Positions 26,166-35,372 of a stretch of DNA of 64,000 nucleotides are shown piece after piece. The notes under the pieces were generated by a model, which was not told where the DNA came from, searched no databases, and saw nothing but the letters and a program-made list of their open reading frames with translations. The number at the start of each line of letters is the position of its first letter. Position 1 is the stretch's first letter. A program made the position numbers and the translations under genes. The DNA comes from Agarilytica sp045430345 (GTDB lineage: Bacteria; Pseudomonadota; Gammaproteobacteria; Pseudomonadales; Cellvibrionaceae), in the NCBI GenBank assembly GCA_045430345.1, contig JAILXT010000002.1:124001-188000 (forward strand), in the 5' to 3' direction.

Positions 26166-26762
26166 ATGCATAATAATAAAGACCATATAAGTAAGGTGTA
26201 TTTGTCCCTCCGGACCACTTTGGCGCGTGCTGTATCGCATATCGTACCGCCAAAAGAGATTGAAGATATTGTGCAGGAAACCTATGTCAGGGTCTGCCAA
26301 ATCGAGAATCCGGAAGAAATACGCCACCCAAGGTCGTTTTTGTTAAAAACGGCTAAAAACCTAGCTTTTGACCACATCAAACGCGCCGAGACTCGACTCG
26401 CGCAAAGTATGGATGAAGAGCTAGAAGCTGAATGGACGGAACAAAAAGCACGTCGTGACGACACCTATGACAAAGTTGCGGCAAATCAAGAGTTCGCACA
26501 TTTTTGTGAGGCTGTGCGTCATCTTCCCCTACAGTGTCGGAAGGTGTTTGTATTGAAGAAAGTGTATGGCTATTCCCAGAGAGAAATAGCCAACCAGTTG
26601 GAGATTAGTGAGAGTACCGTGGAAAAACATATTGCCAATGGCATAAAACGATGTACGTATTATATGGCATCGCATACTGATATCAGTGATTCGGCTTCAG
26701 CCAAGAAAGCGGCGAAGCTAGGAATATTGGGTAGCAAGCGCCAAAGTGGAGATCGTCCATGA
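26166..26762 (+). CDS. ECF sigma factor, FecI-like
   Basis: A 198-residue extracytoplasmic-function sigma factor. Region 2 shows EIEDIVQETYVRVCQ and RHPRSFLLKTAKNLAFDHIKR (about 37-77). Region 4 shows LPLQCRKVFVLKKVYGYSQREIANQLEISESTVEKHI (about 120-156). It overlaps the FecR gene by four bases (ATGA), so sigma and anti-sigma are made in balance. The expected target is the receptor gene at 28142. An extra C-terminal tail of about 30 residues is charged and not part of the family core. Confidence 0.93.
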   Translation: MHNNKDHISKVYLSLRTTLARAVSHIVPPKEIEDIVQETYVRVCQIENPEEIRHPRSFLLKTAKNLAFDHIKRAETRLAQSMDEELEAEWTEQKARRDDTYDKVAANQEFAHFCEAVRHLPLQCRKVFVLKKVYGYSQREIANQLEISESTVEKHIANGIKRCTYYMASHTDISDSASAKKAAKLGILGSKRQSGDRP

Positions 26763-27817
26763 GTAATGTTTACGAATTGCCTTCCAACGAGGCAGCGTAT
26801 GATCAGGCCAGCGAGTGGATCGCGAAACTTGATCGCGATTTAAGTGAATCTGAAGAACAAGAGCTCGTCTCTTGGTTGGAGTCGAATGAGGCTCATCGGG
26901 ACATTTTGTTTGAGATGGCGTCTGTTTGGGATTCAATGGATAGTCTTTCTCGTTTATCGAGTTTGTTTTCTCCGCCAACAAAATCTGCTGCCCCAAAAGG
27001 TTTTCATCAGCGTTTCTATTTCGCAGCGGCGGCTTCGATATTAGTCGTTGCGATGGTGGGCGTTCTTAGTGTGATGAGCTACGTCCCCTCCCAAGCGCCG
27101 GCATGGTTAGCTGTATTTCAAATTAATAAAAATATAGATGGTGTCTATGACACTAGTGTGGGTGAGCATTCTCGCGTGAACCTCCCCGATGGCAGTGAGT
27201 TAGTATTGAACACTAACAGCCGTATACAGGTGAAATACACGGACGATGCACGGCTATTTTTCTTGGAGCGTGGTGAAATACATATAGATGTCGCACATGA
27301 CAAATCACGCCCGCTTTCTGTTATCGCGGGCGACAAGGTCGTGCAAGCGGTTGGTACCGCATTTAATGTACAGATCTTCAATGATAGAGAAGTCGAGCTT
27401 ATTGTTACCGATGGAAAGGTTTTGGTTGCTGAGCACAATTCAAATGAGGTTTTTGAAGAGATAGAGCAAGCATCTTTGCCTGTGTCATCCCTTGCGGTTT
27501 CCCAAGGGGAAAAAATCGTACTGGGCTCTAAAGAAGAGCACGTCGATAAGATCCAAGATACCGATATTGAAGCCAGTCTATCCTGGCGCCAAGGCAATTT
27601 GGTGTTTCGAGGCGAAACTCTTGAAGAGGCTTTGGCAGAGATTACGCGATATACCGATGTCGAGTTTGAGATTAGGGACGATTCTGTACGCTCGGTCCGC
27701 ATTGCTGGTTTATTTAAAGCTGGTGACATTAAGGGGTTATTGGCGACATTGCGCCAAAACTTTCATATTGATCACCAAAAGCTTGATAACAATAAAGTCA
27801 CTCTGACGTCGATTTGA
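26759..27817 (+). CDS. FecR-type anti-sigma factor
   Basis: 352 residues. The cytoplasmic N-terminus (ASEWIAKLDRDLSESEEQELVSWL) is the DUF4880 / sigma-binding domain. One membrane helix (FAAAASILVVAMVGVLSVMSYV) is near 88-110. The periplasmic FecR domain (SRVNLPDGSELVLNTNSRI, VQAVGTAFNVQIF) follows at about 130-230. A C-terminal STN-like segment (GETLEEALAEITRYTDVEFEI) ends it. In the family it senses the occupied TonB receptor and controls the partner sigma factor. Operon and receptor place this as a three-part cell-surface signalling unit. Confidence 0.94.
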   Translation: MSNVYELPSNEAAYDQASEWIAKLDRDLSESEEQELVSWLESNEAHRDILFEMASVWDSMDSLSRLSSLFSPPTKSAAPKGFHQRFYFAAAASILVVAMVGVLSVMSYVPSQAPAWLAVFQINKNIDGVYDTSVGEHSRVNLPDGSELVLNTNSRIQVKYTDDARLFFLERGEIHIDVAHDKSRPLSVIAGDKVVQAVGTAFNVQIFNDREVELIVTDGKVLVAEHNSNEVFEEIEQASLPVSSLAVSQGEKIVLGSKEEHVDKIQDTDIEASLSWRQGNLVFRGETLEEALAEITRYTDVEFEIRDDSVRSVRIAGLFKAGDIKGLLATLRQNFHIDHQKLDNNKVTLTSI

Positions 27818-28141
27818 TTTGGAGCGACGCTGTCAAAAGTAGCAGTTTCACATTATCCAGTAACTAGCCTACCTGGGATAATGGATTCTAGTGACGGCAA
27901 CGTTTAGTTTTTGATCCTACCTAGGTAGGATTACGCATTTCTGCGCACAACATTTATTGCTCAACCTTCTTTTCTTTGCCCCTAGGCATGTTATTCTTGC
28001 CTGTCTCTAAATATTGTCTTGTTGGCTAGAAACTTTCTATTTAAACTGGTTCTTTGGACAATAAGAATAATTACGCGTCAGCTTCGCTCTTAGCGTGCGC
28101 CATACGTAAGTGCTAACCCAGTTCGTTCACAAGTAACAAAA
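27818..28141. other. Intergenic region before the STN receptor
   Basis: 324 bases with no ORF. It should contain the promoter used by the ECF sigma factor. The main structure is the 18-bp palindrome at 27914-27931. I cannot recognise a specific ECF promoter. Confidence 0.45.
27914..27931. promoter_or_regulatory. 18-bp perfect palindrome, possible operator
   Basis: ATCCTACCTAGGTAGGAT reads the same on both strands. It lies about 210 bases before the receptor start. A related half CCTACCTGGGATAA occurs some 50 bases upstream. No T-run follows, so an operator for an unknown dimeric regulator is more likely than a terminator. Confidence 0.5.
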
Positions 28142-31100
28142 ATGTTTCTATCAAAGTGGCGGAAAAAAACTAAAGTGTCGTCTAACCTTTACGTGAACAC
28201 ACTGTTCACAACTGAGGAAAGGACATATACGTTTTTAATAAGATGGTTAGCCTTTGTACTGTGGTTGTGTTTATCATCCCTTTCTATTGCTGCTCCCTCT
28301 CAATTAAAAAATATAATAAATTTCGATATTCCTCAGCAGCGAGCGGATCAATCGCTCACCGAATTTGCCCGACAAGCTAACATCACGTTAATTTTTCCAT
28401 TTGAAGATGCGATGGAAATTACAACGAACACGTTAGTTGGAAAGTACCGTGTTGAGGAAGGTGTCAAAATCCTCATTGCGAATACCCTCTTAAAGGTTGA
28501 AATTGGTGCCGATGGTCAGCTCACTTTAATGATCGATCAGTCTTTAGGGGAGATTGACTCCATGAGAAAAAATAATAAATTAGCTGCTGCAATTGCTTGT
28601 ATAACTGCAGCGTGTATATCTGCGAATTCCATTGCACAAGATAAAATTGAAAAAGAAGAAGAAGTTGTTGAAGTGCTAGGTAGTTATCTTTCTAGTACAG
28701 ATACTGCCGCAGCAAACCCGGTATCTGTTGTGACATCTGAGGATGTTCAATATACAGGTGCAAGTGATATCACCGATATTATGAATACGATGGCGGTCAG
28801 CAGTGGTGCTGAAAACCGACCAGACACGTTTACAAGTTTTTATAGCCAAGGTACGTCAAACGTTAACCTACGAGGCCTTGGTTTATCTTCTACTTTGGTT
28901 CTGATTAATGGAAAACGTCATACCTACAGCGGTGCTAAAGCACAAGATGGTAGTGTATTTGTTGATACTGGCTCAGTACCCGCTATTGCGCTTGAGCGAT
29001 TAGAAGTACTGAAAGAAGGCGCAGCGTCAGCGTACGGTTCTGATGCGGTAGCGGGTGTTGTGAATTTTGTAACCAAAGATGATTTCGAAGGTTTCAAAGT
29101 TGAAGGCTCGTGGCAAAAAACTGAAGAGTTTGGTCAGAGAGACAGAAATCTCAGTGCTATAGGCGGTTTCACTATTGGTGACAGCGCAAATGTTGTTTTA
29201 GCTGCGTCGTTCCTTCGCAGAGATAATTTGCGTGGCCATGAGAGAGAAGAACTAATTCAGGCTGCTAATAGTAGTTTGGGAACAGCCTTTATCATGAGCG
29301 CAGACACAACAGTTGCTAGTGGTCCTTGGGCAGGAAGTTATGTCGCTGGGGAAAACGTAGGTAACCCAGATTGTGATGCTGTGGACGGTGTGCCTATAGA
29401 TCGAGCTGGTGACCCTGGCACTATAGATCGCTGTGGTTTCCGTTATGGTCGCCACTATAATATTATTAATGAAGAAAATAGAGATCAATATTACGCGAGC
29501 TTTACGCAAGAGTTTTCCAATGACATGGAGTTGAGCGTAAAAGCGTTTTATACCGATTATGAAATTGTTGATAACTATTCTGTACCTTCGTTACCAAACC
29601 TGAACTTTCCAACAATTGCCGCTGATCAAGCAGCTAACCCTTTTGGGGTCGATGTCGTTATTCTTGGTCGACATAACCCAACGTTAGATTTTGATGAATC
29701 ACGTGCTGCACCTAGGGACAATAAAACATTCCGCTTGGAAGGTGAATTGGATGGTACTTTCGGAAATGGCTGGGATTGGTCAACGTCATTAGCGTATAGC
29801 ACAAACACTTACGAAATCTCTCAACCAGAAATGTCGCAAGCTCGCCTAAACGCTGCACTTGCGGGCAATGGTGGACCGAGTGGCACGGAAACATTCGATC
29901 ATTTCGATTTTCGTAACAATTCCGATACTTTATTAGAGTGGCTAAAAACCGATTTTAAATCTGAAACAACAACCAGTTTAATGGTGTGGGATACAGTTGT
30001 TAATGGAGAGTTATTCGAGCTCCCAGCGGGTACGGCGCAACTTGCAGTTGGTGCGCAACTTCGTTCCGAAGGCTATGAAGTAACCCCAGAAGTTGATGCA
30101 GCTAATCCTTTGCAGGATAGCCAAATTGACTATGATGCGAATGGAAACCCATTAGCGAGTGATTTCACTTTCTTAGGAACAGTAAATAAGGTTGATGAAT
30201 CTCGTTCAACTGAAGCGCTGTTTGTGGAAATGGAACTCCCTATTGTTGACTTCTTGACGGTTAATGCAGCGCTTCGTTACGAATCACTGGATACAGCGAC
30301 AAGTACAGACCCTAAATTGTCATTGTTGTTTTCAGCTACGGACAGTTTGGCGTTCAGAGCGTCTGCTAGTACATCGTTTAGAGAGCCATCTCTTTCACAG
30401 ATTAATGCAGATGTTGTGAATACCGCGAACGTTGTTGATTATGTATTGAACCCCGATGGTACGCCCGCCCTAGACTCTGATGGCAATCTCCAGTTGGAAA
30501 GTTCATCGATATTTATTCGCCAAACTACTACGGGTAACGAAGATCTAGACCCAGAGCAAGCCACTAACTACAACCTTGGTATGGTGTGGGATAGTGATTC
30601 GTGGGAAGTTCGAGCTGACTATTGGAGAATTGATTACGAAGATGTAATTACAATTGAATCTCCACAAGGTGTGTTGGCAGAGGATCCGAATGGACCAACT
30701 GTTGTTCGTCAAGATCCGAATGATCCAACGAGTAACTTAGCCGGTATTTCTACGGACTACTTCAATGCACAAACGATAGATGCTAGTGGTATAGATATAG
30801 AAACAACCTATATGACAGATCTGTTGGGCGGTGGATTAAAACTAAACCTTGGTTTATCTCGTTATCTTGAATACGAAGTGCCTATCAATGGGGTTAAAAC
30901 TGATGTAGCTGGTCAGTTTAACTTTGGTAACTTTGTTCGCTCATTACCTGAGACTAAAGGGGCCTTTTCTGCTCATTGGAAAAATGATGTCCATAGTTTT
31001 TATGCGAAAGCTAACTACGTATCTTCTTATGAAAATAATCGTCAAGGCGATACGATAGATAGTTTTGAAACTGTTGATTTTCAGTATCGCTATACGCAAG

Positions 31101-31261
31101 AAGTTCATGGCGACAATGAGTTTATTATTTCATTGGGTATCTTGAATCTCTTCGATCGTGACGCACCATTCGTAGCTGACGGAGCAAACTTTAGCTATGA
31201 TCCAAAACATCATGACCCACGTGGCCGTATGTTTTACACACGTGCAAGTTACCAATTTTAA
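28142..31261 (+). CDS. TonB-dependent receptor with N-terminal STN domain and internal second start
   Basis: 1039 residues. A hydrophobic export segment (about 30-52) is followed by an STN domain (NFDIPQQRADQSLTEFARQANITLIF, about 60-130), as in FecA-type transducers. At residue 141 a second typical signal peptide begins: MRKNNKLAAAIACITAACIS then ANSIAQ. The plug (VSVVTSEDVQYTGASDITDIM, NVNLRGLGLSSTLVLINGKR) and barrel follow, ending in aromatic RASYQF. AGGGGAG sits nine bases before the internal ATG at 28562. The internal product would be an 899-residue receptor without STN. The upstream sigma and FecR genes are its likely regulators. The ligand is unknown. Confidence 0.92.
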   Translation: MFLSKWRKKTKVSSNLYVNTLFTTEERTYTFLIRWLAFVLWLCLSSLSIAAPSQLKNIINFDIPQQRADQSLTEFARQANITLIFPFEDAMEITTNTLVGKYRVEEGVKILIANTLLKVEIGADGQLTLMIDQSLGEIDSMRKNNKLAAAIACITAACISANSIAQDKIEKEEEVVEVLGSYLSSTDTAAANPVSVVTSEDVQYTGASDITDIMNTMAVSSGAENRPDTFTSFYSQGTSNVNLRGLGLSSTLVLINGKRHTYSGAKAQDGSVFVDTGSVPAIALERLEVLKEGAASAYGSDAVAGVVNFVTKDDFEGFKVEGSWQKTEEFGQRDRNLSAIGGFTIGDSANVVLAASFLRRDNLRGHEREELIQAANSSLGTAFIMSADTTVASGPWAGSYVAGENVGNPDCDAVDGVPIDRAGDPGTIDRCGFRYGRHYNIINEENRDQYYASFTQEFSNDMELSVKAFYTDYEIVDNYSVPSLPNLNFPTIAADQAANPFGVDVVILGRHNPTLDFDESRAAPRDNKTFRLEGELDGTFGNGWDWSTSLAYSTNTYEISQPEMSQARLNAALAGNGGPSGTETFDHFDFRNNSDTLLEWLKTDFKSETTTSLMVWDTVVNGELFELPAGTAQLAVGAQLRSEGYEVTPEVDAANPLQDSQIDYDANGNPLASDFTFLGTVNKVDESRSTEALFVEMELPIVDFLTVNAALRYESLDTATSTDPKLSLLFSATDSLAFRASASTSFREPSLSQINADVVNTANVVDYVLNPDGTPALDSDGNLQLESSSIFIRQTTTGNEDLDPEQATNYNLGMVWDSDSWEVRADYWRIDYEDVITIESPQGVLAEDPNGPTVVRQDPNDPTSNLAGISTDYFNAQTIDASGIDIETTYMTDLLGGGLKLNLGLSRYLEYEVPINGVKTDVAGQFNFGNFVRSLPETKGAFSAHWKNDVHSFYAKANYVSSYENNRQGDTIDSFETVDFQYRYTQEVHGDNEFIISLGILNLFDRDAPFVADGANFSYDPKHHDPRGRMFYTRASYQF

Positions 31262-31283
31262 GGTTTAGCACTTGATAGAGCTT

Positions 31284-31311
31284 AGCCCGGCAATAGCCGG
31301 GCTTTTTTTTG
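31284..31311 (+). terminator. Terminator after the STN receptor
   Basis: Stem AGCCCGGC / GCCGGGCT with a 4-nt loop, followed by eight T residues. It is 23 bases after the receptor stop and faces the convergent lipoprotein gene. Confidence 0.93.
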
Positions 31312-31312
31312 C

Positions 31313-32242
31313 TTACTCGTTATATGGCTTTTTGAAAAGGAGTGTCATTCGGTTAGACTCCCCTATTTCCTCGTAATCGCCTTTATATTTTTCATTGTCT
31401 TTATTTGTACGAAGCGTTGGGGGTAATCGCCAAACGGCGTCTTTACTGGTGGGTTGGTCTTTTGGATTTTCGTTAATACTACTTTCGGAAATGAGTTCAA
31501 AGCCGGACGTACTAAAAAACTTGATGACGGCGGACTTTTTTAAATAGCCATTCGTGCCGTCAGCCCAACTATCCTCAGCCGTTTCCGGGGATTGATGCTG
31601 TACAACACCGACGAGCCCACCGGGTTTCAGCATACGAAAAGTGGTCTTCAATGCATTTTCCATAAATGCCCCTTTATCATTGAATCGAGATAAATTATGG
31701 AGTGCGCGGATAAACAGAACGCGATCGAATTTTGCGTCGAGCGCTTCCGGTACGGTAGCAAAGGTATAGGCTTCTACTTGTGAAGGCTCATCTATATTCC
31801 AAAGCGTGGTCTCGATAGGCCAATCATGAGCCCAATGTTTTCTTTTTGTCATAAATGAGTCATCTACAAAAGGAAAATGTGGCCACATAGAAAACTCGTA
31901 GTCTATGCCGACCAACACACCATTCTCCCCAAGGTAAGACATTAATATTTTGCTGTACCAGCCCTTACCTGGAAGTGCTTCAGCGACGGTCATACCTGGC
32001 TTGATACGAAAAAAATCCAAGGTTTCTTTTGGGTGTCTAGCCGTGTCTCTTGATCGATCGTCTTCGTCTCGTGCAAGTAATATAGCCGAAAGCGATGGTG
32101 TGGGAGGTGCGACGTGAGGTTTTTGAATAAGAGGTGTTGGTGTAGTGGATGTTAAAGCACTTGGTGGGGGCTTCGGTAAATCGGGTTGGTTCTGATCACA
32201 AGACATACAAAATAAAGCCGTCAAAATAAGGGTATAGCGCAT
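31313..32242 (-). CDS. Methyltransferase-like lipoprotein
   Basis: 309 residues starting MRYTLILTALFCMSCDQNQ, a lipoprotein signal with Cys near 15. A proline-rich linker follows. The globular part resembles predicted SAM-methyltransferases: FFRIKPGMTVAEALPGKGWYSKIL (motif I region, about 84-107), VGIDYEF, FDRVLFIRALHNL and MLKPGGLVGVVQH. The family is known as periplasmic or exported methyltransferase-like proteins of unknown substrate. The glycine-rich motif I is altered (LPGKGWY), so SAM binding is not certain. It is convergent with the TonB receptor. Confidence 0.75.
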   Translation of the reverse strand: MRYTLILTALFCMSCDQNQPDLPKPPPSALTSTTPTPLIQKPHVAPPTPSLSAILLARDEDDRSRDTARHPKETLDFFRIKPGMTVAEALPGKGWYSKILMSYLGENGVLVGIDYEFSMWPHFPFVDDSFMTKRKHWAHDWPIETTLWNIDEPSQVEAYTFATVPEALDAKFDRVLFIRALHNLSRFNDKGAFMENALKTTFRMLKPGGLVGVVQHQSPETAEDSWADGTNGYLKKSAVIKFFSTSGFELISESSINENPKDQPTSKDAVWRLPPTLRTNKDNEKYKGDYEEIGESNRMTLLFKKPYNE

Positions 32243-32334
32243 GGATAGCCTCCAGAGAGTCTTTTATACTCAAAGAATGGGTTGTGTAAGGGTTTACTCA
32301 ATTATATTCAGATTACAGAGGGTCTACGTTACAA

Positions 32335-33252
32335 ATGAATACTGTAAAAGACATTATGTCACCGATCCCATGTTTGCTCGCGCCTGAGGATGCCTTGGTC
32401 CCGGCTGTGAAGCTGATGAGTGAACATGGTATGTCGTGTGTATTGGTGTGTGAGCAGGATGTACCTGTGGGGATTGTGACAGAGCGGGATATCGTCCGAG
32501 TGTATGCTCGGATGTTGGATGACCCCTCGCTACGTGAAATTTCGGTTCAGTCGGTGATGACTCGGGAGCCGATATGTATAGAGGAGCATACAACGATACT
32601 CGATGCACTTGTCCTGGCACGGAGTAGAAATGTAAGGCACGTACCGGTGATAAATGTAAATCAGCAGTTAGTGGGTGTCGTAACACAAACAGATGCGATC
32701 AATGCATTTGTAAAGTCTATCGAGATTAATGCCAAGCTGAGCGAGGAGTTTGAAACGCTTAAGATGCTATCGCTTGAAGACCCTCTGGTCGGGGCAGGAA
32801 ATCGCCGCGCGTTGGAGGTGGACCTTGCACACACGGATGCTTCTACAAAACGGTATAACAAACCCTATTCTATCGCGATGATCGATATTGATTATTTTAA
32901 GCGTTACAACGATTTTTATGGGCACCAAAAAGGTGATGAAGCACTAATTGCTGTAGTAGATACGATAAAAGAACATATGCGTGATTCTGATAGGCTTTAT
33001 CGGTATGGAGGAGAAGAGTTTCTTCTTTTAATGTCGAATACGGATCTTGATCAAAGTTTTATCGTTGCTGAACGAATACGGCACGCGATAGAGCAGGCAA
33101 AAATCCCGCATCAAGAAAGCCCAAATAACGTCGTTACGGTGAGCGTAGGCGTGGCCCGAAACAACGGACAGGCTGAAACTATTATTAAAAATGCGGATAA
33201 AGCGCTATACGAAGCGAAAAATAGTGGCAGAAACAAAACGTGTCGTGGTTAG
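32335..33252 (+). CDS. CBS-domain diguanylate cyclase
   Basis: 305 residues. Two CBS repeats (about 3-60, VKDIMSPIPCLLAPED; about 70-125, VMTREPICIEEHTTILDAL) bind nucleotides in the family. A GGDEF domain follows (about 145-305) with the active motif RYGGEEF. An inhibitory I-site RDSD lies five residues before GGEEF. It therefore probably makes cyclic di-GMP with product feedback, controlled by an adenine nucleotide signal. It stands alone with its own start. There is no membrane segment. Confidence 0.92.
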   Translation: MNTVKDIMSPIPCLLAPEDALVPAVKLMSEHGMSCVLVCEQDVPVGIVTERDIVRVYARMLDDPSLREISVQSVMTREPICIEEHTTILDALVLARSRNVRHVPVINVNQQLVGVVTQTDAINAFVKSIEINAKLSEEFETLKMLSLEDPLVGAGNRRALEVDLAHTDASTKRYNKPYSIAMIDIDYFKRYNDFYGHQKGDEALIAVVDTIKEHMRDSDRLYRYGGEEFLLLMSNTDLDQSFIVAERIRHAIEQAKIPHQESPNNVVTVSVGVARNNGQAETIIKNADKALYEAKNSGRNKTCRG

Positions 33253-33280
33253 AACATAACAAATAGCGAGATAAAAGTTT

Positions 33281-34441
33281 TTATAAAAAGGCCCACGTAC
33301 CCACAATGGTCATCGCTATAAGGCACGAAAATAGGATGAGATGATGTGAAAGTTTTGTGGCTGTATTAAATTTTTCCAAAAATACATTTGCATCTTCAAT
33401 ACGATCTGCTCGTTCTAACGCAAGTGTTTGAGTGATGCATCGTGTTAAAAGTGGATTAGCCAATTTTGGAATCGAAGGCAACAAACCTGCTTTATATGCG
33501 GTGTTTGCATCTTTACGATCAAAAGGGTGCTGATTGCCCAGCAACTCACACATAATAATACCCAGAGCATAAATATCATCACTCGGGTGAGGTGACTCAA
33601 AGCGAATCATCTCCGGGCTTGCATAACTCATGGTGAGTGCACCCAGTTGCCCAGCATCAAAGTTATCTTGATAGAGCTCTGTATTCACTGCACGAGAAAT
33701 ACCAAAATCTAGTATTTTAACGTTACCGTTATCAGTCAAAAATAAATTAGCGGGCTTAAGGTCGGAGTGGACGATACCTTTCGAGTGAGCATAGGCTAAG
33801 CCCCTCGCGATTTGCTGAATAGTATTGAGTTTTTGTTTATAACTAAGTGCATGATTTGTTTTCCCTTGAATTACATCGAGCAAGGGCGCGCCGGATAATT
33901 GTTCCATCGTAAGGTACACAAGATCATCCTCTCGATCAAAATCGTATACCGTCACAATATTGGGGTGAGCCAGCTCTTGTGTTTTTTTTGCTTCTCGCTG
34001 GAGTGTTAAAAAAGCGTGTGGATGTTCCCGAAAACTACCACTTAATAGCTTGATTGCGACAAAAGGGTTCTCATCCTCCGCAGCTTCTCGGATCAGGTCC
34101 ACTGCTCGGTACACAGCACCCATTCCGCCCTGCCCTAGCACCTCTTTTAAGACGAACCTACGTCGTATAACGCTTCCCACATCGATCTCGCGATGTTCAC
34201 TATTAAAAAAAGGCCTGGGCGTACGCTCCATCCGCTCGATCTTAGTAATGGGCGCATCTGATATATCGTTGATATCTGTACTATTTGCGGGTGTTTGTTC
34301 GTTGTGAGAAGACGAATTACGTGTTGATCCGCTTGTGGGAGTCGTGAGAGATGAATTCGTGGCCAGCACGTGAGATTCGATAGCGTGACGGTCGCCGTTT
34401 TCGGACGCTTTTTGAAGAGCGAATTGTTTATCGTCGTCCAT
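33281..34441 (-). CDS. Hanks-type Ser/Thr protein kinase, C-terminal anchor
   Basis: 386 residues. A polar, low-complexity N-terminal segment (1-90) precedes the kinase domain (about 92-360): GQGGMGAVYRAV (Gly loop), VAIKLL (Lys), IVHSDLKPANL (catalytic loop), DFGISR (metal site) and SPE. The usual HRD is HSD, so the Arg that couples to activation-loop phosphorylation is missing. A C-terminal helix (LILFSCLIAMTIVGTWAFL) anchors it, with the kinase in the cytoplasm. It lies next to PhoH-like and cyclic-di-GMP genes. Its substrate is unknown. Confidence 0.9.
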   Translation of the reverse strand: MDDDKQFALQKASENGDRHAIESHVLATNSSLTTPTSGSTRNSSSHNEQTPANSTDINDISDAPITKIERMERTPRPFFNSEHREIDVGSVIRRRFVLKEVLGQGGMGAVYRAVDLIREAAEDENPFVAIKLLSGSFREHPHAFLTLQREAKKTQELAHPNIVTVYDFDREDDLVYLTMEQLSGAPLLDVIQGKTNHALSYKQKLNTIQQIARGLAYAHSKGIVHSDLKPANLFLTDNGNVKILDFGISRAVNTELYQDNFDAGQLGALTMSYASPEMIRFESPHPSDDIYALGIIMCELLGNQHPFDRKDANTAYKAGLLPSIPKLANPLLTRCITQTLALERADRIEDANVFLEKFNTATKLSHHLILFSCLIAMTIVGTWAFL

Positions 34442-34556
34442 AGGGAGACAACACCATCATCTATGCGTATTGCCCTTAAGTCTAGCGTGTCGGAAGATCC
34501 TTAGCTAGGCCCAGACTACTTGTGGTATCTAGGGCCTAGCCAGTTTTCTAAGACAA

Positions 34557-35372
34557 CTACTCGACTTCGTAACGATCGATGAGATCCCGTACCAAACCAC
34601 TGCGGACGATGTCTTGGCGATCAAACTCGTGAATATGCACACCAGGAAGGCCAGTAAGGCGATCTACCGCATCTGCCAGTCCGTTTGGTCCACGAATATC
34701 GCTTTGTTTAATGTCGCCATTGACGACCACCTTACAATCGTCACCTATGCGGGTAAGAAACATCTTCATTTGTTCTGGGGAGGTGTTTTGAGCCTCATCG
34801 AGAATAACGAAGGTGTCTTCTTTAAAGGTCTTTCCACGCATATAGGCTAATGGGGCAGCGACGATACGTCCGTGCCGGAGACAGTAATTCACCGTACCGG
34901 CGCCTAATCGTTCGTTAAGGATATCTCGAAAGGCGTCAATGTAGGCTGCGAACTTTTCATCAAGATCACCCGGTAAAAATCCCAGGTTTTCCCCGGCTTC
35001 AACTGCTGGCCGAGTTAGGATGATACGTTCAATAGTGCCGCTCTCGAGCGCATCGGCGGCTAAAGCACCCGCACAATAGCTCTTACCCGTACCGGCAGGG
35101 CCAATACCAAAGGTAAGCATATTGTTTTTAATCGCGGAAATATAACGCTTTTGAGCTGCGTTGCGTGGTTTGAGAGGCGACTTATCCTGCCAAGGAGAAT
35201 AAGCGGTATCGACGTGTTGAATGTGGGCGTTCAGTTCTACAATATCTGCACTTTCTTTACTGCGTTTTTTTGAAGCATTATTTCGGTTGTTTCTATTGCT
35301 GCGCCGATTTTGTTTCGTATCGAAATCAGACGACGCATAACTATTCTGCTTAGCACGGGACTTTCTTGCCAT
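34557..35372 (-). CDS. PhoH-like ATPase
   Basis: 271 residues from the ATG at 35372, which has GGAG six bases upstream; a longer start at 35393 has no ribosome site. The first 70 residues are basic and polar (NRRSNRNNRNNASKKR), likely nucleic-acid-binding. The PhoH core has Walker A GPAGTGKS, RPAVEAGENLGFLPG, Walker B FVILDEAQN and GDIKQSD. PhoH-family proteins are ATPases linked to RNA metabolism. There is no PIN domain, unlike the longer PhoH2 type. It is monocistronic. Confidence 0.9.
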   Translation of the reverse strand: MARKSRAKQNSYASSDFDTKQNRRSNRNNRNNASKKRSKESADIVELNAHIQHVDTAYSPWQDKSPLKPRNAAQKRYISAIKNNMLTFGIGPAGTGKSYCAGALAADALESGTIERIILTRPAVEAGENLGFLPGDLDEKFAAYIDAFRDILNERLGAGTVNYCLRHGRIVAAPLAYMRGKTFKEDTFVILDEAQNTSPEQMKMFLTRIGDDCKVVVNGDIKQSDIRGPNGLADAVDRLTGLPGVHIHEFDRQDIVRSGLVRDLIDRYEVE

